Positions 34,201 to 41,662 of a DNA stretch of 57,748 nucleotides are shown piece after piece. A program made the position numbers and the translations under genes. The notes under the pieces are model-generated. The model was not told where the DNA came from. It made no database searches and worked only from the letters and a program-made list of their open reading frames with translations. Origin of the DNA: Lentzea indica (lineage in GTDB: Bacteria; Actinomycetota; Actinomycetes; Mycobacteriales; Pseudonocardiaceae); contig NZ_VSRL01000035.1 of the NCBI RefSeq assembly GCF_012184385.1, positions 1 through 57,748 on the forward strand. Reading direction: 5' to 3'. Numbering within the stretch: the stretch's first letter is position 1; the number at the start of each line of letters is the position of its first letter.

Positions 34201-37177
34201 GACGTCGCGCATCGACCGCCTGCCGACGAACCTCACGCTCACGATCGACCTTGCCGACGGCAAGCTCACCTACACCGGCGACAAGTCGATCGGTCTGCTC
34301 GCGGACGTGCACGTCGGCAAGGTCGCGGCGCTGAACGGTCTCGGCGCACCGCTGTTCGACAACGGCGTGGCGGTCCGGGCGCGCGGCTGTGCCGAAGGCA
34401 CGGGCTGCGTGAAGGACGACTCGCCGATCTGCACGTTGTTCGGCCGGTGCCTCGGGCTCGTGGGCACCATCCGGCTGCCCGGCCTGCCGACCGCGCTCGC
34501 GGTCGACCTGGTGGGCAAGGAGATCGAGCTCACCGGGTACACCGCCACCGCACCGCTGACGGCGTACCTGGAGATCAGCGGTCTGCTGCCGAACCTGCCG
34601 AGGCTCGAAGGCCAGGTCAGCCTGGACGGACTGCCGTCCAACGTGGACCTCACGGTGGGGCCGATCACGGTCGACGGCAACCCCGCCCGTGTCGATGTCG
34701 GCTACCGCGCGTCGGCACCGCTCGGGGTGCTGCGAGTCGCCGCCGAGGCCGACACCCAGACCTCGTTCGGCACGCTGAGGGCACGAGCATCGATCGACAA
34801 GCTGCCGGCGACCGTGCACGTCGTCGGCACGTTCGACGCCCGCACGACGCTGGGTGTGCACAACTCGGCCCCCATCAACGAAATCACGGCCGCACTGTCC
34901 GGAGTGGACGCCGGATACCTCTCCGCGTCCGCGAACGGTGTGCCTGCGGATCTCGACGTGGTGGTGGACGCGCCGGCGAAACACTTCGAGTCGTCGGCGT
35001 CGTCCGCGCTCGGGGGCATCACGTTCCGCGCGGCGAGGGTGCCGTTCGGCGGACGCGAGTACCAGGCGTTCGCACAAGCGCTGAACATCCCCGCGAAGAT
35101 GACGGCGGACTGGGCAGACGGCAACTTCCGTTTCCAGAGCACGTCCGGAGCGATCGGGTCGGCCGCGTTCGCGGTGACCAACCGCGCGGGCGCGACCGCG
35201 CCACGTGGTCAACACGTCGCCGCGCACTACAACCAGGGCAACGGCGATCTCGACGCCAGCGCCGCGGTCGGCTCGCTGTCGCTGGTCGCGGTGGCACCCA
35301 AGCCCGACGGTGTCGGGTTCGACATGCGCTCGGGTGATGGCACGTTCGCGTTCGACGGCGACTTCCTGCTCGGCGCCGACAACCGGTACACGGCCTTCGG
35401 CAGGGTCAGCCTGCCGAGCTCGCTGGACGTGCGCTACGGCGACGGGAAGCTGAGCTACCGCACCGACCGCCCGGTGGGTCTGCTCGCCGAGGCCAGGGTC
35501 GGCAAGGTGGCGGCGCTCGGCGCGATCGGACAGGTCCCGTTGTACGAGCACGGCATCGCCGCCGAAGCCAGGTCGTGCACCGGGGCGGGCTGCGCCCGCG
35601 ACGACGGGCCGATCTGCTCGATGCTGGGCAAGTGCTTCGGCCTCGTGAGCACGGTGTCGTTGCCGGGTCTGCCCACGGTGGTCGAGGTCGACATGGCGGC
35701 CAAGAAGATCGACGTCGTCGGCTACCGCCCGCCCGCGGGCGTGCCGCTCGACGCCTACGTACGCCTCGACGGCCTGTTCGACGTCGCGCCGTACGCCGCG
35801 GCGAAGGCCACCCTGCGCGGCCTGCCGTCGCCGTTCGACCTGCACATCGGCCCGTTCGGGTTCGACCAGACCGATCCGAACCGGGCGCACGATCTGCAGG
35901 TGCAGTACACCGCGTCCGGCGGCATCGACGTGCTGGAGCTGCGGGCCGAGGCGAACACGACGACCCCGTACGGAAACCTGCGCGGAGCGGCGGACGTGCA
36001 CGGCGTGCCGTCGAGCCTGCAGGTGACGGGCGAGTTCGGCAAGAACAGCCACGTTCGGGTCGCGGCGAACAGTCCGATCAGCATGGTGAACGCCCACGTG
36101 ACCGGAATGTTCGGCGACGGGCCCGCTTCCGCGCGAGCCCGGCTGACGGACGTCCCGGCATGTGACGCGGGCCCGAACGCGCCCTGCGTGGACGTCGACA
36201 TCAAGGGCACCGACGAGCGGGGCAACGCGCTCAAGGTGCCGGTGATCACGGTGGTGTCCGCGGCCGCGGGACTGGACGCCGAGGCGTACGTGCAGGGCAA
36301 GTTCGCCCTGGCTGGCGACCCGCTGCGGCTGCAGACCAACGACGTGTTCGCGAAGCTGCTCGACCTCGGCGAGAAGGTCACGGTCGACATCGCGGAAAAC
36401 GACATCGGCACGTTCAGCACCCGCCTGCGCTCCGAACCGAGCCCGACCGGCTCGATGCTGGTGGGCGGATCGTTCGTGCTCAAGCAGACCCAGGCGTTGC
36501 CCATCAAGGAGTTCGAGCAGAACATCGTGGCCTGCGGCCCCATCCCGATCCTCACGCTGCACGTCAACGACGGCCACGTCCAGGCACCGGACGTGCGCAT
36601 CGGCGGCGTGTACGTGGTGGCCGACGGGGTGCGCGACATGACGATCCGGCCGGGCCTCGGCTACGTCGCGTTCGGCGTCGAGGGTACCTACGACAGGTTC
36701 AGCATGGTCGCGCCGGACGTGCACGCCCAGCTGGACATCGACCTGAGCCTGCAAATCGAGAAGTTCGACCAGCCGCTCTTCCCGTTGTACAAGTTCGCGT
36801 TCAAGACGAACCCGAGCGACGTCTACAGTGGACTGCGCTTCCACGTGTTCGACATGAAGAAGCGGACGAACGCCGAGTTCCAGGTGCGGATCGGCCCGAT
36901 CCCGATCGCGGTGTACCCGGACGAGTCGAGCCCCGGCAAGCTGGGCTACCAGATCCCGGCCGATCCGGGCATCGCCGGCATCACGGTGCTTCCGCCGCCG
37001 AACATGGGCGACCCCGCCACGCGGAAGTTCGTGTTCAGTTTCATGGATCCGGGCAAGGTGGTGGACGGTCAGATGCGGTACCTGGACGGCGAATCGGCCC
37101 AGCTGCTCGACATCGCCGTGTCGCGGGCGTTCAGCCCGTTCCCGCCCGAGGGCGACAGCGGAGGCGGTCCTTGCTGA
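31280..37177 (+). CDS. Giant secreted repeat protein of unknown function, 1965 residues
   Basis: It starts at GTG 31280 with GGGGGAG 5 nt upstream; the N-terminus is a signal peptide ending VAPAHA, followed by a Pro/Thr-rich linker. Residues of about 400-1750 are built of short beta-strand units with the recurring form LP..V.V..DL....L.Y.(S/A)S. Residues 810-1212 and 1213-1615 are tandem copies of one 403-residue module, each with a four-cysteine cluster (C-x6/5-C-x7-C-x6-C, around residues 1036 and 1432). No catalytic motif, LPXTG anchor or C-terminal membrane helix was seen; it ends GDSGGGPC. A long beta-rich rod or ligand groove is inferred. Its stop overlaps the start of a lipoprotein gene. 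Confidence 0.85.
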   Translation: MASARLRISTFAAITALASTLLVAPAHAEPTPTAPPAPPPPTTTTTQPAQNPALTEDRLGAQATATPPVAPGQLGQIDPGRDGSPNIENKPSKAQPIAPLPALDPGPDGRVPVDRVPIAPSPPVTPSKLDLPLRPGQELVDATSAEALATLAKAGRTTPDGKPALDANALQPQVRSAQVVDPGRRATLQELIDALTSGNLPPPLPVDPLALLQQLPDGIPRITYRVCSESRTKAVSCSLTLPLGVPAIVDVTGDRTPDVLTDLVPVAAPGDIAAVVREITNLDREIALATNRLNVVNELLKDPLNVILHPELLVEKLDLERLLRDLGNTLQTKIEALLNLVHLGLGVVNLRLPTSEFAGRDLPAHVWAVYDLPTHKRLSVGFDGYRRGAGLPTAAIGVYTFAPLQVLRGIFDIKASVLQVGAASSLAVTAGLANVTDDNQGLPYDPTVASARFEPVPTVFTAHAFIDPGASDRDQRATVDAQVTTRTKLDVQVLSNSSAANRFDQLVVDQLPNTVSAALIRPRDGGDDIVDYTASDSINDVLFADFVYAGEQLDASVRAVAKNLPTQWRGALNSANDRVTLDYDSAGPLSSLDVSFFDRSPAIVLRGALRELPTVINVDANLPGRHVLFDANTPLGSAEVFVSKELGDYAPLDGDHATAVLSGTKLGASARVTGLRKIDVYFDQHPRGGTEFTPGGQPFVAAGVVDGKQKTRLDVSNLPATLGFDLDTVARRVQFNASSVVQRVKAAYVDTAAGPSAVAAINGLPQTVDVRYDLGDKPKVSYRASSAVPRAELFVSPQGVEQLDPIGHHYLSTALTDLPTEVDVLIDLPARHLDGTSSAALGTITAVARVPFAGRDYLAIGELTGVPARFDADFGDGLMRFRGLSGALAAARFSVTNHRGATMPAGQHVSAHYRQVTGDFDGSVSIRNLTLAEYARGPARQVANLRLDTDGQPVFVDADVVLAANGADDTRLAVTSRIDRLPTNLTLTIDLADGKLTYTGDKSIGLLADVHVGKVAALNGLGAPLFDNGVAVRARGCAEGTGCVKDDSPICTLFGRCLGLVGTIRLPGLPTALAVDLVGKEIELTGYTATAPLTAYLEISGLLPNLPRLEGQVSLDGLPSNVDLTVGPITVDGNPARVDVGYRASAPLGVLRVAAEADTQTSFGTLRARASIDKLPATVHVVGTFDARTTLGVHNSAPINEITAALSGVDAGYLSASANGVPADLDVVVDAPAKHFESSASSALGGITFRAARVPFGGREYQAFAQALNIPAKMTADWADGNFRFQSTSGAIGSAAFAVTNRAGATAPRGQHVAAHYNQGNGDLDASAAVGSLSLVAVAPKPDGVGFDMRSGDGTFAFDGDFLLGADNRYTAFGRVSLPSSLDVRYGDGKLSYRTDRPVGLLAEARVGKVAALGAIGQVPLYEHGIAAEARSCTGAGCARDDGPICSMLGKCFGLVSTVSLPGLPTVVEVDMAAKKIDVVGYRPPAGVPLDAYVRLDGLFDVAPYAAAKATLRGLPSPFDLHIGPFGFDQTDPNRAHDLQVQYTASGGIDVLELRAEANTTTPYGNLRGAADVHGVPSSLQVTGEFGKNSHVRVAANSPISMVNAHVTGMFGDGPASARARLTDVPACDAGPNAPCVDVDIKGTDERGNALKVPVITVVSAAAGLDAEAYVQGKFALAGDPLRLQTNDVFAKLLDLGEKVTVDIAENDIGTFSTRLRSEPSPTGSMLVGGSFVLKQTQALPIKEFEQNIVACGPIPILTLHVNDGHVQAPDVRIGGVYVVADGVRDMTIRPGLGYVAFGVEGTYDRFSMVAPDVHAQLDIDLSLQIEKFDQPLFPLYKFAFKTNPSDVYSGLRFHVFDMKKRTNAEFQVRIGPIPIAVYPDESSPGKLGYQIPADPGIAGITVLPPPNMGDPATRKFVFSFMDPGKVVDGQMRYLDGESAQLLDIAVSRAFSPFPPEGDSGGGPC
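33707..36124 (+). repeat. Tandem duplication of a 403-codon module within the giant gene
   Basis: Copy 1 is 33707-34915 and copy 2 is 34916-36124, directly adjacent. Shared landmarks in the same order: YLS, ARVPF.GR.Y, AAR/AFSVTN..GAT.P.GQHV.AHY, DGKL.YR/TGD, VGKVAAL, PIC...G.C.GL, RLPGLPT. The copies have diverged strongly in DNA, so the duplication is old. Confidence 0.75.
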
Positions 37178-37584
37178 GGAAGACCCGTGTGGCGGCGCTG
37201 GCACTCGTGCTGGCGTCGCCCGCCGCCGTCACCGCGTGTGGTGGCTGCGGCTACCACCTGAGCGTCGAGCCCGTGACGGCTCGAGGATCCGACCTCAGCC
37301 TCACGGCCCGGCTGACCGGTGACGGCCCGCTCGAGGGCGTGAAGATCGAGTTCTCGGCGCTGGGACCTGAGGGCGTCGTTCTCGGTCTTGTCCCGGCGGG
37401 TGCCGATGGCGTGGCGAAGCTCGAGTCTCGCAACTCGATCGGCCCGGACTCGGTCAACGGACGTGCCGTGTCCGGATGGACCGAATACCGGGCCAAGGTG
37501 TGGTACCTGCAAGACACGGACCAGGCGGCCGACGCGGTGTGCGCCGAGCCCGCCACGGCGTCGTTCCGTTACGAGTCCCGGTAG
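37171..37584 (+). CDS. Small lipoprotein following the giant secreted protein
   Basis: 137 residues from TTG 37171, overlapping the upstream stop by 7 nt (GTG 37186 is an alternative). The N-terminus LRKTRVAALALVLASPAAVTAC is a lipoprotein signal with a VTAC lipobox, followed by CGGCGYHL. The mature part looks like one beta-sandwich domain with a second Cys near the end (DAVCAEPATASFRYESR). No family was recognised. The overlap suggests it works with the giant protein, for example as its membrane tether. Confidence 0.7.
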   Translation: MLRKTRVAALALVLASPAAVTACGGCGYHLSVEPVTARGSDLSLTARLTGDGPLEGVKIEFSALGPEGVVLGLVPAGADGVAKLESRNSIGPDSVNGRAVSGWTEYRAKVWYLQDTDQAADAVCAEPATASFRYESR

Positions 37585-37628
37585 GGCTTTTCTGGTCACC
37601 GTCGCAGCAGCCCTTGCTTCGACATTTT

Positions 37629-37686
37629 TCAATATTGACGGCGCTTCAGGTTCTGCGCAACACTGTATCGACAGACGTCGATACAG
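37629..37686 (+). promoter_or_regulatory. arsM promoter with two palindromes
   Basis: TCAATATTGA (37629-37638) is a perfect 10-bp palindrome overlapping a TTGACG -35 (37635-37640). CTGTATCGA-N6-TCGATACAG (37663-37686) is a perfect inverted repeat with 9-bp arms spanning the -10/start region. The ATCGA-N6-TCGAT core is of the kind bound by ArsR/SmtB repressors. No arsR gene lies next to it; the nearest ArsR-type protein is CmtR at 41252-41596. Confidence 0.65.
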
Positions 37687-37704
37687 CCTGGAGGAGTGTC
37701 ACCG

Positions 37705-38478
37705 ATGAGCCAGCAGACTGAGCTGCGTGAGACCGTCCGCGCCCGTTACGCCGCAGCCGCGACCGCCGTCGCCCAAGCGGGAGGCGGGTGCTGCGGTCCG
37801 GGGGGCGTGGAGGTCGACGAGAACTTCGGCGCCACGCTCTACGCCGCGGCGGACAGGGACCAGCTGCCAGCGGAAGCGGTCGCGGCCTCGCTCGGCTGCG
37901 GCAACCCCCTCGCGGTCGCCGAGCTCCGCGAAGGGGAGAGGGTGCTCGATCTCGGCTCCGGAGGCGGCATCGACGTTCTGCTGTCCGCTCGCCGAGTCGG
38001 ACCGACCGGCAAGGCCTACGGCCTGGACATGACCGACGAGATGCTCGCGCTCGCCCTGGCCAACGCCGGCAAGGCAGGCGCCACCAACGTCGAGTTCCTG
38101 AAGGGCAACATCGAAGCCATCCCGTTGCCCGGCAACACCATCGATGTCGTGATCTCCAACTGCGTCATCAACCTCTCCGTCGACAAGCCCGCCGTGTTCG
38201 CTGAAACCTTCCGCGTCCTGCGCCCTGGCGGCCGCATCGGCATCTCTGATGTGGTCGCCGACGACCACCTCACGCCCGCGGAGCGGGGTGAGCGCGGGTC
38301 CTACGTCAGCTGCATCGCCGGAGCCCTCACCTTCACCGAGTACCGCGAAGGGCTGCAGGCCGCGGGCTTCACCGACATCGAGATCACGCCGACCTTCGAG
38401 GCCGCGGACGGAATGCACTCCGCGATCGTGCGCGCGACCAAGCCGGCCGAGTCCGCTGCCGGCTGCGGCTGTCAGTGA
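37705..38478 (+). CDS. arsM: Arsenite S-adenosylmethionine methyltransferase
   Basis: 257 residues from ATG 37705, with GGAGGA 9 nt upstream; a GTG at 37696 touches the ribosome binding site and is unlikely. SAM motif VLDLGSGGGIDVLLSARRVG. The arsenic-binding cysteines of ArsM are present: C65 (SLGCGNP), C153 (SNCVINL) and C203 (YVSCIAGAL), with a CC pair at 29-30 and GCGC at the C-terminus. It methylates As(III) to methylated and volatile forms. Controlled by the palindromic promoter just upstream. Confidence 0.93.
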   Translation: MSQQTELRETVRARYAAAATAVAQAGGGCCGPGGVEVDENFGATLYAAADRDQLPAEAVAASLGCGNPLAVAELREGERVLDLGSGGGIDVLLSARRVGPTGKAYGLDMTDEMLALALANAGKAGATNVEFLKGNIEAIPLPGNTIDVVISNCVINLSVDKPAVFAETFRVLRPGGRIGISDVVADDHLTPAERGERGSYVSCIAGALTFTEYREGLQAAGFTDIEITPTFEAADGMHSAIVRATKPAESAAGCGCQ

Positions 38479-38479
38479 C

Positions 38480-38511
38480 TTGCATCTGGTACCCAGGTAC
38501 AGGCTTACCGT
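38480..38511 (+). promoter_or_regulatory. MerR-type promoter with 20-bp spacer
   Basis: TTGCAT (38480-38485), a 20-bp spacer and TACCGT (38506-38511), with the inverted repeat GTACC-CA-GGTAC (38489-38500) in the spacer. An over-long 19-20 bp spacer with a central dyad is the hallmark of promoters that MerR-family activators untwist. TACCGT ends 6 nt before the ATG of the first gene, so the transcript is leaderless. The MerR gene is second in this operon, so the loop is autoregulatory. Confidence 0.75.
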
Positions 38512-38517
38512 CGAGGC

Positions 38518-38847
38518 ATGAGCACAGAAGCTGAGCCTTGGGCCCCGCAGGCCTGCACGTTGCCCACCGAGGAGCGTCCTCTGCGCGTCGCCGAATTCGA
38601 CGCGTTGTTCACGGAGGCGGTGCGGAGCGTTCGGCGCATCGACGTCACGTCCGTGTCGCTGGAACTCGAGCCGCACGCGGCCTCGCGGGCAGCTGACCTC
38701 GTGGTGCGGGAGACCGGATGCTGTTCGTTCTTCACCTTCAGCTTGGTCGCGACCGGCGGCAGCCTGCACCTGGAGATCAGGGTTCCCGCCCAGCACGCCG
38801 ACGTGCTCGAGGCGCTCGCGGCGCGAGCTGAAGGGATGTCGTCATGA
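38518..38847 (+). CDS. Small protein with vicinal cysteines, first gene of MerR operon
   Basis: 109 residues. Segments ACTLPTEERPLRVAEFDALF and VVRETGCCSFFTFSL, then a beta-strand HLEIRVP and a C-terminal helix. The CC pair before an aromatic patch could bind a soft metal. Such proteins are, from memory, often found beside MerR genes in actinomycetes, but no biochemical function is known to me. Its stop overlaps the MerR start (ATGA). Confidence 0.7.
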   Translation: MSTEAEPWAPQACTLPTEERPLRVAEFDALFTEAVRSVRRIDVTSVSLELEPHAASRAADLVVRETGCCSFFTFSLVATGGSLHLEIRVPAQHADVLEALAARAEGMSS

Positions 38848-39283
38848 CCGGGTTGCGTGCCGGGGAGGTCGCCGATGCCGCGGGCGTGAACCGGCAGACA
38901 CTGCGGTACTACGAGAGGGTCGGCCTCCTCGCTGAACCTGACCGGACGCTGGGCGGGCACCGGGTCTATCCGGCGGAGACGGTGACCGTCATCCGGGTCA
39001 TCAAGGCCGCCCAGCGGCTCGGCTTCACCCTCGACGAGGTCGCCGAACTGCTCGACCTCGGCGCGCACCGGCACGGCAAGTCAGGGCTGCAGGCTCGCGC
39101 GACGACCAAGCTGACGGAGGTCGAGGCCAAATCGCGGACCTGGAGATCATCCGGGACACGTTGAAGGCCGCGGTGGCGGCGGGTTGCGACGACCTCATCG
39201 CGTGCTCGCACATTCCGTCCTGTCCGTTGCCGTTCGCTGGTCTTGCCGAGGGGAAGGCCGCCGATGCCGGCTCCTGCTGCTGA
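38844..39283 (+). pseudogene. MerR-family metal-responsive activator (frameshifted)
   Basis: N-terminal MerR helix-turn-helix (LRAGEVADAAGVNRQTLRYYERVGLLAEPDRTLGGHRVY), dimerisation helix (KLTEVEAKIADLEIIRDTLKAAV after correction) and a Cys-rich end (AAGCDDLIACSHIPSCPLPF...GSCC). One base is missing in CCAAATCG near 39127-39130; adding it gives 146 residues. Compared with Tn-type mercury MerR, the first metal Cys is replaced by the His-containing GAHRHGK segment, so the metal may differ. The gene overlaps both neighbours. Confidence 0.85.
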
Positions 39284-39512
39284 CCAGACCCGCCGGTTCG
39301 TGTGGTTGGCCGGTGCAGCGTGCCTCGTGTGTTGTCTGGTGCCGGTCCTGGGCGTCGCCGGGGTGGCGGGCTTCCTCTCGGCGATCGGCTTTCGAGACGT
39401 GTTGACCGGCCTTCTCGTCGCCGCGGTTGCCGGCAACGGCGCGTGGTTGGTGGTTCGGCGTCGGCGGCGGCACCGCTGCGCCGGTGACGGTTGTGGCTGT
39501 CAGACTTCCTGA
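39264..39512 (+). CDS. Small Cys-rich membrane protein, possible heavy-metal transporter (MerT/MerF-like)
   Basis: 82 residues, two transmembrane helices. The first contains CLVCC ([27 protein letters not shown]), the arrangement seen in small mercury transporters MerT/MerF. The C-terminal tail is basic then Cys-rich (CAGDGCGC). It overlaps the MerR gene by 20 nt and is followed 2 nt later by ynfA, so it belongs to the MerR operon. The transported metal is not known. Confidence 0.65.
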   Translation: MPAPAADQTRRFVWLAGAACLVCCLVPVLGVAGVAGFLSAIGFRDVLTGLLVAAVAGNGAWLVVRRRRRHRCAGDGCGCQTS

Positions 39513-39514
39513 TC

Positions 39515-39847
39515 ATGACGGTTCTGCGTTCGGTGGTGTTGTTCGTGCTCGCCGCGGTGGCGGAGATCGGTGGCGCTTGGCTGGTGTGGCAAGGGCTGCG
39601 GGAACACCGCGGTCTGCTGTGGATCGCCGGAGGTGTGCTGGCGCTCGGCGCGTACGGGTTCGTCGCGACGTTCCAGCCGGATCCGAACTTCGGCCGCATC
39701 CTCGCCGCGTACGGCGGAGTCTTCGTCGCCGGGTCACTGGCGTGGGGCGTGGTGATGGACGGTTTCCGGCCGGATCGATGGGACTACATCGGTGCGGGCA
39801 TCTGCCTGATCGGCGTTGCCGTGATCATGTACGCGCCCAGGGGCTGA
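39515..39847 (+). CDS. YnfA family (UPF0060) small membrane protein
   Basis: 110 residues, four transmembrane helices, SMR-like fold. The start [25 protein letters not shown] and the end [26 protein letters not shown] are the family's signature. YnfA proteins are linked to efflux of cationic compounds, and actinobacterial copies are often found with metal regulators. Last gene of the MerR operon; 6 nt from the convergent ankyrin gene. Confidence 0.92.
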   Translation: MTVLRSVVLFVLAAVAEIGGAWLVWQGLREHRGLLWIAGGVLALGAYGFVATFQPDPNFGRILAAYGGVFVAGSLAWGVVMDGFRPDRWDYIGAGICLIGVAVIMYAPRG

Positions 39848-39853
39848 CTCGGG

Positions 39854-40555
39854 TCATTGAGCGGCTGACTTCGCACCCCGCTCACGCAACCAGAGCACCA
39901 GGTCGGTCGCCTCACTGCGCTGTGCCGCGTCCAGCGGTGTCATCGGTTCCCACGGCGGTATCCAGTTCAGCTCGGCACCGTGGCCGAGAAGGTATTCCGC
40001 GCACTGCCGTTGACCGCCATGGCACGCGCCCCAGAACGCCACGTTCACTTCTTCGCTCGTGGCACCGGGGAAGTAGGTCTTCACGCGATCGAGGAGGCCG
40101 AGCGTTGCGGCGTCGGTGAGGGTGGTCGTGGCACCGCGCTCAACGAGCCGACGGGCGGCGCGCCACTGCGCGAACGCTCGCGCGTCGGCCAGCGGGGTAC
40201 CGCCGGCGATGACGGCGCCGTCGGTCTCGATGTCGGCTCCGGCGTCCAGCAACGCGTCGAGCGCCTCGACGTTGTCACTGCTGGCTGCCCAATGCAGCGG
40301 TGTTTCCGTGTGTGAGCCTTGGAATCGTGCGTTCACGTCGGCACCAGCGTCGACGAGGGCGACGATGGTGTTCGCGACATCCGGAAAGTGGCCCGGCCAG
40401 TCCGTTGCGATGTGCAGCGGCGAACGGCCGTTGATGCGTGCAGTGGCGATTTCGGGATGGTCGTGCAGCAGCTGTCGGAGACCGTCAACGTCTCCGGTGT
40501 GGATGGCAGTGGTCAGTGCCGTTGCGAGTCGGTCGTGAGCAGGCAGCGTCGTCAT
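39854..40555 (-). CDS. Ankyrin-repeat protein
   Basis: 233 residues, cytoplasmic, four or more ankyrin repeats: DVDGLRQLLHDHPEIATARINGRSPLHIATD, ANTIVALVDAGADVNARFQGSHTETPLHWAAS, VEALDALLDAGADIETDG..GGTPLADA, CAEYLLGHGAELNW...MTPLDAAQR. GGGGAGA lies 5 nt before the ATG. It begins 16 nt after the CDF transporter gene and may be the third gene of the cmtR operon. Binding partner unknown. Confidence 0.92.
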   Translation of the reverse strand: MTTLPAHDRLATALTTAIHTGDVDGLRQLLHDHPEIATARINGRSPLHIATDWPGHFPDVANTIVALVDAGADVNARFQGSHTETPLHWAASSDNVEALDALLDAGADIETDGAVIAGGTPLADARAFAQWRAARRLVERGATTTLTDAATLGLLDRVKTYFPGATSEEVNVAFWGACHGGQRQCAEYLLGHGAELNWIPPWEPMTPLDAAQRSEATDLVLWLRERGAKSAAQ

Positions 40556-40571
40556 TGCGTCTCCCCATGAT

Positions 40572-41255
40572 CTAGCAGCAGTGCTCGCCTCGCCACGCTT
40601 CGCGGCCTTCCTTCACCGCGACCGCCGCGATCACCAGCGCCGCGAGCGGATCGGCCCACCACCAGCCGAACAGGCTGTTGACCACGAGTCCGACGAGCAG
40701 CACGCCGGACAGGTAGGTGCACAACAACGTCTGCTTCGAGTCCGCCACCGCACTCTTGGATCCGAGCTCACGCCCGGCACGCCGCTGCGCGTAGGAAAGT
40801 CCCGGCATGACTGCCAGCGAGACGGCGGCCAGCACGATGCCGACCGTCGAGTGGTCCGCTCGTTCCCCGCTCCAGACGGACAGGCTGGACTCGACCACGA
40901 CGTAGGCGGCGAGTGCGAAGAACGACACCGCGATCACCTTGAGTGTCGCGCGTTCCCTCGCCTCAGGATCCTTGCCCGAGAACTGCCAGGCCACGGCGGC
41001 GGCCGAGGCCACCTCGATCACCGAGTCGAGCCCGAAACCGATCAGTGCCGTGGACGACGCCACGGTGCCCGCGGCGATCGCGATGATCCCCTCGATGACG
41101 TTGTACGTGATGGTGGCGCCCACCAGCAGGCGAACGCGTCGCGTCAGCACCGACTTGCGTTCAGGGGCGATGATGGCCGCGGGCGTGGATGCGCAACATC
41201 CATCCGCGCCGCCGCTCGAATCGACGACAGGCAGTTCTTCGCGCTGCTCGCTCAT
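40572..41255 (-). CDS. Cation diffusion facilitator-type metal transporter
   Basis: 227 residues with 5-6 transmembrane helices of the cation efflux family (VGATITYNVIEGIIAIAAG, STALIGFGLDSVIEVASAAAVAWQF with the metal-site Asp, LLCTYLSGVLLVGLVVNSLFGWWWADPLAALVIAAVAVKEG). Cys pairs occur at both ends (GADGCCAS near the N-terminus, EHCC at the C-terminus), fitting soft metals. The long soluble C-terminal domain of classical CDFs is missing. Its start overlaps the cmtR stop (ATGA), so it is the regulated efflux pump. Confidence 0.88.
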   Translation of the reverse strand: MSEQREELPVVDSSGGADGCCASTPAAIIAPERKSVLTRRVRLLVGATITYNVIEGIIAIAAGTVASSTALIGFGLDSVIEVASAAAVAWQFSGKDPEARERATLKVIAVSFFALAAYVVVESSLSVWSGERADHSTVGIVLAAVSLAVMPGLSYAQRRAGRELGSKSAVADSKQTLLCTYLSGVLLVGLVVNSLFGWWWADPLAALVIAAVAVKEGREAWRGEHCC

Positions 41256-41596
41256 CGTGCGACGGCTTTTGTGCTCACCGCGTCGTCCACGCAGTCGACA
41301 TCGGTGTCGACGGCGAGCACGACGTCCACCAGTTCGCGCAGTGCGCGCGCCAGGTGCGGGTCGGCGAGGTCGTAGCGCACCTGCCTGCCCTGGTAGGTGG
41401 CGACGACCAGGCCGCAGCCGCGCAGGCACGACAGGTGGTTCGACACGTTCGACCTGGTCAGCTCCAGCTGCTCGGCGAGCTGCGCCGGGTAGCCGGGCCC
41501 GTCGAGCAGGGTGACGAGGATCCGGCACCGAGTCGGATCCGCCAGGGCGCGGCCCAGCCGGGCGAGGGCCGCTCCACGCGTTTCACAGGTCAGCAT
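41252..41596 (-). CDS. cmtR: ArsR/SmtB-family cadmium/lead sensor (CmtR)
   Basis: 114 residues from ATG 41596. The start MLTCE, the recognition helix LTRSNVSNHLSCLRGCGLV and the end AVDTDVDCVDD match CmtR of Mycobacterium tuberculosis. The three metal-ligand cysteines fall exactly at C57, C61 and C102, and C4 is also present. CmtR leaves its operator on binding Cd(II) or Pb(II). TACTGT lies 7 nt upstream of the ATG (leaderless). It heads an operon with the CDF-type transporter instead of the P-type ATPase found in M. tuberculosis. Confidence 0.93.
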   Translation of the reverse strand: MLTCETRGAALARLGRALADPTRCRILVTLLDGPGYPAQLAEQLELTRSNVSNHLSCLRGCGLVVATYQGRQVRYDLADPHLARALRELVDVVLAVDTDVDCVDDAVSTKAVAR

Positions 41597-41662
41597 GGGC
41601 AAGACAGTACAGCAAGTGGTGAATAGTTCTCTTCGGGGGTGTTGAGCGGCAGCCCTCTGGCG

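Noticed and set aside
33077..37204. A 1375-codon open frame on the minus strand opposite the giant gene
   Set aside because: It is a shadow of the plus-strand gene. Its translation is Arg/His/Val-rich without family features, while the plus-strand frame has a signal peptide, repeats and a ribosome binding site.
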